A stretch of 64,000 bases of DNA from Bacteroidota bacterium (GCA_029572965.1 JAKPQD010000383.1:124001-188000); one strand, 5' to 3'; shown: positions 23,357-32,081, counted from the stretch's first letter. Notes: generated by a model not told the origin, from the letters alone. Numbers and translations: made by a program.

Positions 23357-25767
23357 GTACAGCATGTTTAATAAATAAAAAATTGAAGGAAAAACCAGCT
23401 TTAATAGACAAATGCTGCAAAACCTCCAACTCATCAAAATTTCAAGCTTCAATTAAAAAATCAACCGCTATGAACAACGATATTTTCACCCCGTTAGTAA
23501 GCCAGATCAAAGGTAATATCTGGACAGAAGGCTTGTTTGGCCTTGAAAAAGAAAACATCCGTGTGGACAAAAACGGCAACCTTTCGCTTACACCTCACCC
23601 CAAAACATTTGGCAACAAGCGTAAACATGCATACGTCACTACAGATTTTTCCGAAAGCCAGGTAGAAATGATTACCCCGCCCCTGCCAACTATCAAAGAG
23701 ACGGTTGGGTTCCTGGAAACCATTCACGACATAGTCAGCCTTGAGCTGGAAGATGAATACCTTTGGCCTCAGAGCATCCCGCCAGTTTTACCAGACGAAA
23801 CCCTTATTCCTATAGCCCGTTTTGACGATGAAGGAAAAGAAGCCGAACAATACCGCGAATTTTTGGCCAACAAATACGGCCCCAAAAACCAGCTATTTTC
23901 AGGCATCCATTTCAACCTGTCATTTGGCGAAAAGCTGATGGAAATGCTATATCACAAGAGCAACTCAGTTATGACTTTTGAAGAGTTCAAAGATGAAGCG
24001 TATTTGAAAGTTACCCGACAAATGCTCAGACTGCGATGGCTGTATGTGTTGCTTTATGGCAACAGCCCGGTAGTTGACCCTTCGATGGAACTTAAATGCA
24101 AGCAATCGCCTTTTACTATTGACAAACACGTAATAGGCCTTTCTATCCGCAATAGTTGCTATGGTTACCAAAACATTGGCGAGCTATACCCCGACTACAG
24201 CTCGGTACAGAATTTCCAACAAAGCATTGAGCAAATGGTCAAAGATGGAAAGTTAGCCTCCACCAAAGAGCTTTATTCGTCCATTCGGCCAAAGTTTATC
24301 AAAGACCCTAAGCATATAACTTATGTAGAATTGCGGTTTATCGACATTGACCCGTTGACAAAAGCCGGTATAAGCGAAGAAGCTTTACACTTCCTTCATG
24401 CTATGGCCATTTATGGGCTGCTTTCAGAAGAACCCGATTCGTTTGATGCAACAGCACAGTCGCATGCCAACCAATATCATGGCTATGTATCGCTTTACGG
24501 CTTAATCCCAAACCCGCATGCAAATCAGGAAGAAGCAGATGTATGGGCAAAAGCCAAAAAGCATATTCAGCACATGGCTAATTTACTTCAAGACCTGATG
24601 GTAAATAATGAAAGTATAATAAAATCAATTGATGTAGCAAACAAACTAATTAAAAACCCCAAGAAAAGAAAAGTTTATGAAGTCCTCGATGGTATATTGC
24701 AAAAAGGATATGTACCTTTTCATTTAGAAAAAGCTAAAAGCTATTTAAATGCCAGCCAACAGAAGAGCTACAACTTTATCGGGCTGGAAGACATGGAGCT
24801 TTCAACACAGTTGCTTTTGCGTGAAGCTGTAAAACGGGGCATTTTATTTGATATTTTAGACAGAAAAGAGAATTTCGTGAGGTTAAAACAAAACGGGAAT
24901 ATCCAATACGTAAAACAAGCCACCAAAACTTCGTTAGACAACTACGCCAGCATCCTGGCCATGGAAAACAAGCAAGTGACCAAAAAGATTGTCAGGGAAG
25001 CCGGCATCCGCGTCCCTGAGGGCTATGAATATACCAATGCTGAAGCTGCAAAAACAGATTTCGCCTTATTCAAGGGCAAAGCTGTTGTTATTAAGCCCAA
25101 CCAGACCAATTTCGGCATAGGCATCACTATTCTCAAAGAAAACACCGATGAAACAACCTTTTTCAGGGCCGTGGACATTGCTTTTGAGCACGACACCTCC
25201 ATTCTTATCGAAGAATTTATTGAAGGCAAGGAATACAGGATATTTGTCATCAACAACGAGGTGGCAGGCATTCTGCACCGTGTCCCGGCCAATGTGGTTG
25301 GCGATGGAAACAAGACCATTCGCGAACTGGTAGAAATAAAAAACCAAGACCTTTTGCGTGGTAAAGGATACCGCACCCCGCTTGAAAAAATCCAACTGGG
25401 CGAGGCCGAAGCCATGTTTCTGAAGTCGCAACATAAGACTTTTGATGACGTTCCGGCAAACGGAGAAGTTGTTTACCTACGCGAGAACTCAAACATTAGC
25501 ACTGGCGGCGATAGCATTGATTTTACAGACGAAATCCCGGATTCGTACAAGCAAATAGCCATAAAAGCTGCATCTGCACTCAATGTCAAGATTACCGGGC
25601 TGGATATGATGATAAAAGATTACTATCAGGAAGCCAGGCCAGACAATTACGCCATCTTAGAGCTAAACTTCAACCCCGCCATCCACATCCATTGCCATCC
25701 TTATAAAGGTAAGAACCGCAAGCTGAACGAAAAGTTGATGGATGCACTGGGGTTTAAAACAATATAA
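23353..25767 (+). CDS. gshAB: bifunctional glutamate-cysteine ligase / glutathione synthetase (GshAB)
   Basis: This 804-residue fusion makes glutathione in two ATP-dependent steps. The N-terminal ligase (about residues 40-480) contains FGLEKENIRV and SESQVEMITPPLPT. The C-terminal ATP-grasp synthetase (about 540-804) contains VVIKPNQTNFGIGITI, EEFIEGKEYRIFVINNE and LELNFNPAIHIHCHPYKG. The first ATG overlaps the MATE stop by 4 bases. An ATG at 23470 (MNNDIFTPL) gives the more usual protein start, and the first 39 residues, which include a Cys pair, may be extra or untranslated. It ends a probable MarR-cysK-MATE-gshAB operon devoted to thiol defence. Confidence 0.93.
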   Translation: MSTACLINKKLKEKPALIDKCCKTSNSSKFQASIKKSTAMNNDIFTPLVSQIKGNIWTEGLFGLEKENIRVDKNGNLSLTPHPKTFGNKRKHAYVTTDFSESQVEMITPPLPTIKETVGFLETIHDIVSLELEDEYLWPQSIPPVLPDETLIPIARFDDEGKEAEQYREFLANKYGPKNQLFSGIHFNLSFGEKLMEMLYHKSNSVMTFEEFKDEAYLKVTRQMLRLRWLYVLLYGNSPVVDPSMELKCKQSPFTIDKHVIGLSIRNSCYGYQNIGELYPDYSSVQNFQQSIEQMVKDGKLASTKELYSSIRPKFIKDPKHITYVELRFIDIDPLTKAGISEEALHFLHAMAIYGLLSEEPDSFDATAQSHANQYHGYVSLYGLIPNPHANQEEADVWAKAKKHIQHMANLLQDLMVNNESIIKSIDVANKLIKNPKKRKVYEVLDGILQKGYVPFHLEKAKSYLNASQQKSYNFIGLEDMELSTQLLLREAVKRGILFDILDRKENFVRLKQNGNIQYVKQATKTSLDNYASILAMENKQVTKKIVREAGIRVPEGYEYTNAEAAKTDFALFKGKAVVIKPNQTNFGIGITILKENTDETTFFRAVDIAFEHDTSILIEEFIEGKEYRIFVINNEVAGILHRVPANVVGDGNKTIRELVEIKNQDLLRGKGYRTPLEKIQLGEAEAMFLKSQHKTFDDVPANGEVVYLRENSNISTGGDSIDFTDEIPDSYKQIAIKAASALNVKITGLDMMIKDYYQEARPDNYAILELNFNPAIHIHCHPYKGKNRKLNEKLMDALGFKTI

Positions 25768-25797
25768 TTCATCAAAATAATAAAAATTTTTAATCCA

Positions 25798-25837
25798 TTT
25801 CGCAAATTTCCGAAATATATTTCGTATATTTGCGAAA
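25798..25837 (+). promoter_or_regulatory. 40-bp near-perfect palindromic ArsR operator overlapping a -7 box
   Basis: TTTCGCAAAT at the left and ATTTGCGAAA at the right flank a central perfect CGAAATATATTTCG. Only two pairs mismatch over 40 bases. A Bacteroidota -7 box TATATTTG (25825-25832) lies inside it, 18 bases before the arsR ATG. Binding would block the promoter directly. Confidence 0.8.
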
Positions 25838-25850
25838 CATATTTCTAACA

Positions 25851-26165
25851 ATGTCAGAAAAAGAAAAATATTACACCGATTCACAAGAGAAGGTTGCCCG
25901 GTTTGCCAAAGCGCTTTCGCACCCGGTAAGGGTTTTTATCCTCGATTACCTGGCCAACAATATAGATAAATGCTGTTACAGTGGCGACATGGCCGAAGAA
26001 TTGCCCATTGCCCGCTCTACCTTATCAGAGCATTTGGCCGAACTAAAAAAAGCAGGATTGATACAGGGTGAAATAAACCCTCCGTATATCAAGTATTGTA
26101 TAAACCGCGAAAATTGGGAAGAAGCAAAAAAAACAATGATACAATTTTTTAATTTGAAAATATAA
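25851..26165 (+). CDS. arsR: ArsR-family transcriptional repressor
   Basis: It is 104 residues from the ATG at 25851, just after the -7 box. The winged helix reads KALSHPVRVFILDYL, GDMAEELPIARSTLSEHLAE and LKKAGLIQGEI. A Cys pair in NIDKCCYSGD sits at a position often used for metalloid sensing in ArsR/SmtB proteins. It heads a run of arsE/F/G-like and permease genes on the same strand, and its own promoter lies within a strong palindrome. As(III)-type or other thiophilic inducers are likely. Confidence 0.9.
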   Translation: MSEKEKYYTDSQEKVARFAKALSHPVRVFILDYLANNIDKCCYSGDMAEELPIARSTLSEHLAELKKAGLIQGEINPPYIKYCINRENWEEAKKTMIQFFNLKI

Positions 26166-26169
26166 TAAT

Positions 26170-26250
26170 TTGAAGATGAATTGACTTGAAAATAAAAATC
26201 AATTCTTCAATCTTCAAATTATCAAATTGTATAATTATCAAATAAATTTA
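26170..26250. repeat. TTCAAAT-type AT-rich intergenic repeat
   Basis: It comprises repeated CTTCAAATT / TTATCAAATT units and an inverted copy (TTTGAAGAtgAATTGA versus TCAATT...TCTTCAAA). The same repeat type recurs at 26499-26592, 47634-47671, 48086-48172 and 48533-48573. Confidence 0.6.
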
Positions 26251-26254
26251 AGGT

Positions 26255-26494
26255 ATGGAAATAAAAATTTTAGGCTCTGGTTGCGCCAAATGTAAAACAC
26301 TAGAAAAGATAACCCGTGAAGTGGTCGAACAAAATGGCATAAATGCCAATATTACCAAGGTAGAGGACATTGTGGAGATAATGAAATACAACATTATGGC
26401 AACCCCTGCCCTTGTAGTGAACGAAAAGGTTGAAATAAAAGGCCGTGTACCTTCTGCCGACGAAATAAAACAAGTATTGTTAAAAGCAATTTGA
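26255..26494 (+). CDS. arsE: small thioredoxin-like redox protein (ArsE-like)
   Basis: The 79-residue protein is a compact thioredoxin fold with CxxC at residues 10-13 (GSGCAKCKTL) and the cis-Pro loop MATPALVVN. It belongs to the Thioredoxin_3/glutaredoxin-like group seen beside CcdA-like permeases. In Shewanella arsEFG, as I recall it, a protein of this kind works with ArsF and ArsG in handling nitroaromatic arsenicals. The gene order here matches that set. The redox role is well supported and the arsenical substrate is inferred. Confidence 0.85.
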   Translation: MEIKILGSGCAKCKTLEKITREVVEQNGINANITKVEDIVEIMKYNIMATPALVVNEKVEIKGRVPSADEIKQVLLKAI

Positions 26495-26498
26495 AAAT

Positions 26499-26592
26499 GT
26501 ATTGGTTTGAAAATTTGAAGATGGTTAATAAGCAAATCATTCTCAAATTCTCAAATTGTATAATTTTCAAATTAGATAATCTTCAAATTAAA
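26499..26592. repeat. TTCAAAT-type AT-rich intergenic repeat
   Basis: It contains repeated TTTGAAAATTTGAAGAT, TTCTCAAATTCTCAAATTG and TTTTCAAATT units. It separates arsE from the ArsF start and explains the spurious N-terminal extension of that frame. Confidence 0.6.
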
Positions 26593-26598
26593 ATAATT

Positions 26599-27006
26599 AT
26601 GAAACAGATTGTAATGTTCAGTTTTGCCCTTGTAATGACATTGGGCAGTTTATCGTGCAATGCACAAACTACAAAAAAAGAGGATAAACCCAATGCTTCG
26701 GCTAAAGTAGAAGCTTATTATTTTCATTTTACCAGTCGCTGTGTTACTTGTAAGACGGTTGAAGCAGAAGCCAAAGAAAGCATCGCAGCCCTTTATGGCG
26801 ACAAAGTTTCTTTTCAGTCGGTCAATTTAGACGAAGCTTCAAGCAAAGCCCTTGCTGAAAAGTTAAAAGTATCAGGACAAACTTTATTGATAGTAAAAGG
26901 CGATACAAAAATCAACATTACCAACGAAGGTTTTATGTATGCCCGCTCAAACCCTGAAAAATTAAGATCTGTTATTAAAGAAAAAGTTGATGAGCTTTTG
27001 AAGTAG
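26599..27006 (+). CDS. arsF: ArsF-like exported thioredoxin-fold protein
   Basis: It is 135 residues from the ATG at 26599. The open frame extends upstream to 26491, but those 36 codons are made of the AT-rich repeat. The N-terminus is an export signal (MKQIVMFSFALVMTLGSLSC), possibly a lipoprotein with Cys20. A CxxC redox pair follows in TSRCVTCKTVEAEAK. It resembles proteins annotated as the ArsF subunit of nitrophenyl-arsenical reductase. It lies between ArsE-like and ArsG-like genes, which strengthens the match. An alternative is a periplasmic thiol shuttle fed by the membrane protein next door. Confidence 0.8.
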   Translation: MKQIVMFSFALVMTLGSLSCNAQTTKKEDKPNASAKVEAYYFHFTSRCVTCKTVEAEAKESIAALYGDKVSFQSVNLDEASSKALAEKLKVSGQTLLIVKGDTKINITNEGFMYARSNPEKLRSVIKEKVDELLK

Positions 27007-27012
27007 CACAAC

Positions 27013-27711
27013 ATGGATTTTTTTAACAGCATATTAGAAAACAGTACAATGCCGTGGCTTTCGGCATTGGTACTGGGTTTGATGACAGCTATCAGTCCAT
27101 GCCCCCTGGCCACCAACATTACAGCAATAGGCTTTATCAGCAAAGATATTGAAAACCGCCACCGTGTATTTATCAATGGTTTGCTTTACACCCTTGGCAG
27201 GGCCATTTCATATACCGCAATAGCCCTGGTGATTTTTCTTGGGGTTGACCAGTTTAAGTTTTCCGGTATTTTTCAGCAGTATGGCGAAAAGTTCCTCGGC
27301 CCATTGCTTATCATTATTGGGTTGTTTATGCTGGATGTCATCAAAATGAAATTTCCAGGCATGGGCAAATTAACTTCCCGAATGGAAAACAAAGCTACAT
27401 GGAATTATATAGACACCATTCTGCTGGGGATTGTTTTTGCGTTAGCTTTTTGCCCTTACAGCGGGGTTTTATATTTCGGCATGCTTGTACCCATGACGGT
27501 TGCCAGCGCATCGGGTTTGTACCTTCCAGTAATTTTTGCTCTGGCTACGGGTATCCCGGTCATTCTTTTTGCATGGGTGCTTGCATACACCGTATCGGGC
27601 ATTGGGCATGTTTACCATAAGGTGAAGACCTTTGAAAAGTGGTTCCGTCGCATTATAGCAATATTGTTCATTCTGGTTGGCATCTACTATATCATAAGGG
27701 TTTATTTATAA
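27013..27711 (+). CDS. arsG: ArsG-like / DsbD-type membrane protein
   Basis: This 232-residue protein has six membrane helices and the DsbD/CcdA-type cysteine pattern: C30 in ISPCPLATN and C147 in AFCPYSGVLYF, each followed by Pro. CcdA relatives move electrons across the inner membrane. The ArsG branch is reported as an efflux permease for aminobenzylarsenicals. It starts 6 bases after arsF. Either electron delivery to the exported ArsF-like protein or efflux is compatible with the sequence. I favour membership of an arsEFG set because of gene order. Confidence 0.82.
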   Translation: MDFFNSILENSTMPWLSALVLGLMTAISPCPLATNITAIGFISKDIENRHRVFINGLLYTLGRAISYTAIALVIFLGVDQFKFSGIFQQYGEKFLGPLLIIIGLFMLDVIKMKFPGMGKLTSRMENKATWNYIDTILLGIVFALAFCPYSGVLYFGMLVPMTVASASGLYLPVIFALATGIPVILFAWVLAYTVSGIGHVYHKVKTFEKWFRRIIAILFILVGIYYIIRVYL

Positions 27712-27769
27712 AAAAATTTGAAAACATATTTCGGGTTTAGACGAAATTCTAAATAAAACAAAAGAAGTA

Positions 27770-29110
27770 ATGGAAACAAAAAAAGAGTTTAAAATCCTGC
27801 TATGGATAGCAGTAATATTTGGGGCAGCATTTTTTCTGCCCATCGAAAGTGTCAGGTTTAATACGGCCATTGCAGCCACGTTCGACCTTGTAAAATGGTA
27901 TGCCCGTGAGCATGTAATTTTATGTTTGTTACCAGCATTCTTTATTGCAGGTGTAATATCAATATTTGTCAGCCAGGGCTCTGTATTACGTTATTTTGGG
28001 GCTAATGCCAAGAAATGGCTGGCATATACAGTTGCCGCTGTATCAGGCACTATACTTGCCGTTTGCAGTTGTACTATTTTGCCCTTGTTTTCAAGTATTC
28101 ACAAACGTGGTGCCGGTTTGGGCCCGGCTATTGCCTTTTTGTATTCGGGCCCGGCAATAAACATCCTTGCCATTATCTTAACCGCACGTATATTAGGCTT
28201 TGAGATGGGTGTTGCACGGACTATTGGAGCAGTATCTTTTAGTATCATTATAGGAGTGGCTATGTCGCTCATATACCGTAAAGAAGAAAAAGCAAAGCGT
28301 GAAGAACAGATGAATATTGAATTTCAGGCTGAAAAACGTCCGATGTGGCAAACTTCGTTCCATTTTTTTACATTAGTATTAATCCTTGTTTTTGCTAACT
28401 GGGGCAGTCCTGCAAGTAGCGATACTTCAAGTGCCTGGTATTATATATGGGCTTATAAATGGTATATCACCGGCTTTTTTGCATTGCTGCTTGGTTATTC
28501 ATTAATCTATATCTTGAAAATAAAATGGCAATGGGTTTTACTGGCAACCGTGGCAACTGTTACATCAGCTTTCTTATCATCGACGTTTATTGAAAACGTC
28601 AAACTTGCCCCGCTTGTACCCATGATAGTTGGCATTGCAGCTTTAAGTACCATAACACTTTTAGACAAAAAAGACGAAGACAATAAAGAGTGGACAATTT
28701 CTGCCTGGGGGTTTGCCAAACAAATCCTGCCCTTGCTTGCCATAGGTGTTGTTACAGCAGGTTTTTTGTTAGGCTCCACCCATGATGGAAAAACAATTGC
28801 AGGCATAATCCCTAACGAATGGATTTCTGCTTTAGTTGGCGGAAACTCGGTATTCTCCAATTTTTTTGCTTCAGTTGTAGGCGCTTTTATGTACTTTGCC
28901 ACTCTTACCGAAGTACCTATTTTACAAGGATTAATCGCTTCAGGTATGGGCAAAGGCCCTGCTTTAGCGTTATTATTGGCCGGGCCATCATTATCATTAC
29001 CCAACATGTTGGTAATACGAGGCGTAATGGGTACCCAAAAAACGGTAGTTTATGTTACATTGGTAATTGTAATGGCCACAATTTCCGGACTAATATTTGG
29101 TGCAATTTAA
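27770..29110 (+). CDS. permease of the ArsP/DUF318 family
   Basis: The 446-residue protein has about ten membrane helices in two inverted halves. Signature stretches are AVCSCTILPLFSSIHKRGAG with the C-S-C motif, AFLYSGPAINILAI and, in the second half, TLTEVPILQGLIASGMGKGP and LLLAGPSLSLPNMLVI. Members include ArsP, which exports trivalent organoarsenicals. It follows the arsEFG-like genes by 58 bases and is probably in the same operon. Arsenical export is likely but not certain, as other DUF318 permeases have unknown substrates. Confidence 0.88.
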   Translation: METKKEFKILLWIAVIFGAAFFLPIESVRFNTAIAATFDLVKWYAREHVILCLLPAFFIAGVISIFVSQGSVLRYFGANAKKWLAYTVAAVSGTILAVCSCTILPLFSSIHKRGAGLGPAIAFLYSGPAINILAIILTARILGFEMGVARTIGAVSFSIIIGVAMSLIYRKEEKAKREEQMNIEFQAEKRPMWQTSFHFFTLVLILVFANWGSPASSDTSSAWYYIWAYKWYITGFFALLLGYSLIYILKIKWQWVLLATVATVTSAFLSSTFIENVKLAPLVPMIVGIAALSTITLLDKKDEDNKEWTISAWGFAKQILPLLAIGVVTAGFLLGSTHDGKTIAGIIPNEWISALVGGNSVFSNFFASVVGAFMYFATLTEVPILQGLIASGMGKGPALALLLAGPSLSLPNMLVIRGVMGTQKTVVYVTLVIVMATISGLIFGAI

Positions 29111-29123
29111 AACAATAAAAAAA

Positions 29124-29348
29124 ATGAAAATCGCAAAAAAGAATGAAATGAAAGTTACATTAATCATCATGGTTTTGGTAATGACATTTGTAGTAACGTT
29201 TGTAAGTGTATCGGTAAACTTTGGCTACCATGCCGGATTTATTGCCAAATGGATGAAATCATGGGGACTTGCCTTCGTGGCAGCCCTTCCGGTGGTGATG
29301 GTGATTATGCCCATAATAAAGAAAACCATTGCAAAATATGTTGAATAA
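29124..29348 (+). CDS. DUF2798 family small membrane protein
   Basis: It is 74 residues from the ATG at 29124. An earlier start would overlap the permease stop. There are two membrane helices (residues about 10-30 and 45-65), with the pattern VTFVSVSVNFGYHAGFIAKW typical of DUF2798. Function is unknown. It is 13 bases after the permease and 25 before the P5C-reductase-like gene, so it is an operon member. Confidence 0.75.
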   Translation: MKIAKKNEMKVTLIIMVLVMTFVVTFVSVSVNFGYHAGFIAKWMKSWGLAFVAALPVVMVIMPIIKKTIAKYVE

Positions 29349-29373
29349 TTTTTAACCCTTAATATTAAAAAAA

Positions 29374-30144
29374 ATGAAAACAATCAGTTTTATTGGCGGC
29401 GGCCGTATTACCCGCATTTTAGCCCAGGCATTTAACAATGCCAATGTACGTTTTGACAAAGTAGTTGTGTATGATGTAAGCGAAGAAGCATTAAAAGCTG
29501 TAAAAGCTAAATTTCCACAGGTTACCACTACAACCAGTGTTGATGAAGCTGCAACAGCCGAACTTGTTATTCTTTCCGTTCACCCCCCAATGGTAATGGA
29601 GACCATTGAGAAAATCAAAGGCAGCCTGCAACCCGGTTCGGTATTGCTTTCGTTAGCGCCAAAGTTTACTATTGAAAAACTGACTGCTTTGCTGGGTGGT
29701 TTTGCCAACATTGCCCGCATGAACCCCAGCGCTTCAACCATTGTAAACAAAGGCGTTAACCCGGTTTCGTTTTCTGCTTCTTTTGATGCTGATAAAAAGA
29801 AAGCATTTCTCGAACTGTTTCGGCCATTAGGCTATGAGCCCGAAGTAGCCGACAACAAAATTGAAGCTTATGCTGTTATTAGCGCCATGGGGCATACTTA
29901 CTTTAACTTCCAGTTGCAAAAGCTTAAAGAACTGGCCGTTTCGTTTGGCATGGATGAACAAGAGGCCGCTAAAACTATCTCAAATATGCTTTGGGGTACA
30001 ACCGAAACCCTTTTCAACTCAGGTTTACCTTATGCCGAAGTAGCCGACCTTGTTCCGGTAAAACCAATGGCAGAAGTGGAAGAAACCATTAAAGGCTATT
30101 ACGACCAATATTTAACAGGTATATACAATAGAATTAAACCGTAA
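29374..30144 (+). CDS. pyrroline-5-carboxylate reductase-like NAD(P)-dependent oxidoreductase
   Basis: The 256-residue enzyme has an N-terminal Rossmann domain (FIGGGRITRILAQAF, with the GxGxxx-type dinucleotide loop) and the helical C-terminal domain of the ProC/F420-oxidoreductase family (RMNPSASTIVNKGVNPV, AISAMGHTYFNFQLQKL). True ProC proteins carry a conserved GSGPAY motif in this region, where this protein has AMGHTYF. It may therefore act on another imine or ketone. Its place in a metalloid-type operon, immediately upstream of a porin, is unusual. The substrate is unknown. Confidence 0.82.
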   Translation: MKTISFIGGGRITRILAQAFNNANVRFDKVVVYDVSEEALKAVKAKFPQVTTTTSVDEAATAELVILSVHPPMVMETIEKIKGSLQPGSVLLSLAPKFTIEKLTALLGGFANIARMNPSASTIVNKGVNPVSFSASFDADKKKAFLELFRPLGYEPEVADNKIEAYAVISAMGHTYFNFQLQKLKELAVSFGMDEQEAAKTISNMLWGTTETLFNSGLPYAEVADLVPVKPMAEVEETIKGYYDQYLTGIYNRIKP

Positions 30145-31230
30145 ATGAAAACAAAACTTAGGTTTTTGTTGCTATTCACATGTATATGTTATAGTGTACA
30201 AATATTCGGGCAAGATACCGATACAACTTTTAAACCTTCGGGCAAACCTATTGTGCAAGTGTTTGGGTATTCCAAGCTTGACGCAACTAAAGATGCCAAA
30301 CAACCTGTAAGCTTTGGTATTACCCGTGCCCACTTTGGGTATAATTATAATTTTTCAAATAGTTTTTCAGGTACATTGATAATTGATGCTGCTGGTAGGC
30401 CAACTACTGTTGGTAATATTGTTGTAACCGATTCTACAGGTAAAAATTATACAGTCAATAACACTTCCAAGGAAGGAAGCTATTATACAGCATTCCTGAA
30501 GTTTGCTTTTATTCAATGGAAACCTTCTGAAATGTTTACTTTGCAAGTGGGTGGTATTTTGCAAAATCATTATATCACTCAGGAAAAGTTTTGGGGCTAT
30601 CGCTATGTTTATGAAACTTTCCAAGACAGATATTATGGAACTGCAAGTGGCGATTTCGGGGCAATCGGGTTTGTTAAGGTAAATAACATTTTGGCTTTTG
30701 ACGTTGCTGTTACCAACGGAGAAGGTATAAGGTTTAAACAAGATGATTACGGTAAAGTAAAATATGCAACAGGTATTGACATTAAACCTTTAAAAGGATT
30801 GTTAACCCGCCTGTATTATGACAATACACAATCGGGCGACCCGAGCGATAATGCAACGCAACACCTCTTTTCGTTTTTCACAGGTTACCAGTTGGATAAA
30901 GTTTTCCGTGCAGGACTTGACGTTAATTACAGGTTGAACAACCTAAACTACAATGACCATGATTTTTGGGGATATTCTTTGTTTGGCACTTACATTGTGA
31001 ATCCTAAAATTGAAATCTTTGCCCGCTACGACAATGTGTTATCCAATACCTTATCTGGTCAATCACAAAGCTGGAATATTGCAAAAGAAGGTAAAGCCTA
31101 TATAATGGGGATTCATTACCAACCTGTTAAAACTGTAAATCTTTCAATTAATTATCAGGGGTGGAAAGCCAAACAGTCCGATAAAAAACATACCAATATA
31201 ATAATGCTTAGTACAGAATTTAAACTTTAA
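30145..31230 (+). CDS. outer-membrane porin (phosphate-selective porin O/P-like)
   Basis: The 361-residue protein has a signal peptide (MKTKLRFLLLFTCICYSVQ, cleavage near FGQ). Its many amphipathic strands with aromatic girdles include GITRAHFGYNYNFSNSF, FIQWKPSEMFTLQVGG and GRPTTVGN, and it ends in STEFKL. It resembles short porins of the OprO/OprP group. The start ATG directly follows the previous stop. As part of this operon it could let the toxic compound or its product cross the outer membrane. Specificity cannot be read. Confidence 0.82.
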   Translation: MKTKLRFLLLFTCICYSVQIFGQDTDTTFKPSGKPIVQVFGYSKLDATKDAKQPVSFGITRAHFGYNYNFSNSFSGTLIIDAAGRPTTVGNIVVTDSTGKNYTVNNTSKEGSYYTAFLKFAFIQWKPSEMFTLQVGGILQNHYITQEKFWGYRYVYETFQDRYYGTASGDFGAIGFVKVNNILAFDVAVTNGEGIRFKQDDYGKVKYATGIDIKPLKGLLTRLYYDNTQSGDPSDNATQHLFSFFTGYQLDKVFRAGLDVNYRLNNLNYNDHDFWGYSLFGTYIVNPKIEIFARYDNVLSNTLSGQSQSWNIAKEGKAYIMGIHYQPVKTVNLSINYQGWKAKQSDKKHTNIIMLSTEFKL

Positions 31231-31234
31231 ATGT

Positions 31235-31612
31235 ATGGAAACAAATAATAACGTAAAAACCTGCCTTTGTGGCAGCGGCGAATATGTTGTAATAGCCTGT
31301 TCGGGGGCATGCGATTTGGGCCAAATATCGGACTTGGTTGCCCGAAAACTGAGGGACAATAATATCCGCAAAATGAACTGCCTTGCGGCTGTAGCAGCCG
31401 ATGTGAAACCCACCATCGAGATGTTCAAGGAGGCAGACCTTCTACTAATAGATGGCTGCCCGGTTGATTGTGGCAAAAAGATACTTGATAAAGCAGGCAT
31501 TACCAATTACAAATACATGCGTATGACCGACCTCGGTTATGTGAAAGGCCAAACCCCTGTTACCAGCGAAGTAATTGAAGCTGTTTATGAAAAGGCTGCG
31601 GTTGACTTCTAA
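31235..31612 (+). CDS. putative zinc-binding protein, DGC domain family
   Basis: The 125-residue soluble protein is rich in paired Cys: CLCGSGEYVVIACSGACDLG at the N-terminus, then MNCLAAVAADVK and IDGCPVDCGKKILDKAGI. This is the layout of DGC-domain proteins, annotated as putative zinc-binding. They often occur with CcdA-like permeases, thioredoxins and ArsR regulators, exactly as here. The biochemical role is unknown. The Cys set could bind a soft metal such as Zn(II) or As(III). Confidence 0.85.
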   Translation: METNNNVKTCLCGSGEYVVIACSGACDLGQISDLVARKLRDNNIRKMNCLAAVAADVKPTIEMFKEADLLLIDGCPVDCGKKILDKAGITNYKYMRMTDLGYVKGQTPVTSEVIEAVYEKAAVDF

Positions 31613-32072
31613 AACAAAACAGGCGCTGTCGGCGGCTTTTATGGTGCTGTCGGTATTGTTTTTTGTCCTGCTTTTCGTATTCAAAGATACATTAAACAAT
31701 TACGCATCAAAAGCCATTAAAACACAAGCTGGCCCCGAAGTTCAACACTCGGTACCGGCTTTTGTCGATTCGGCCTACAACTACGCTAAAAATGGGCTAA
31801 GCTACCAGTTTACATTTCTCGAATTTGGGGCAAAAGGCTGTTCGGCCTGCAAACGTATGGAACAGGTTATGGCCGAAATAAAGGCCCGCTTCCCCGACCG
31901 CGTAAACGTAATCTTTATAAACATCATGCTGCCCGAAAATCAGCGGTTGATGAAATACTTTGGCATTGCAGCCATATCTTCACAAGTGCTTTTAGATAAA
32001 GAAGGTAAAGAGTTTTTCAGGCATACGGGGTATTATTCTACAAATGAGCTATTAATAGCTTTCCGTTTTTAA
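31587..32072 (+). CDS. membrane-anchored thioredoxin-like protein
   Basis: It is 161 residues from the ATG at 31587 and overlaps the DGC gene by 26 bases. A positively charged start (MKRLRLTSKTK) and one membrane helix (about 14-32) anchor a periplasmic thioredoxin domain with EFGAKGCSACKRM as the CxxC site and AISSQVLLDKEGK as the beta-strand region. It ends the ArsR-to-thioredoxin series, 108 bases before the fluoride riboswitch. It probably reduces periplasmic disulfides using electrons from the DsbD-like protein. Confidence 0.82.
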   Translation: MKRLRLTSKTKQALSAAFMVLSVLFFVLLFVFKDTLNNYASKAIKTQAGPEVQHSVPAFVDSAYNYAKNGLSYQFTFLEFGAKGCSACKRMEQVMAEIKARFPDRVNVIFINIMLPENQRLMKYFGIAAISSQVLLDKEGKEFFRHTGYYSTNELLIAFRF

Positions 32073-32081
32073 TTTTTTTCC

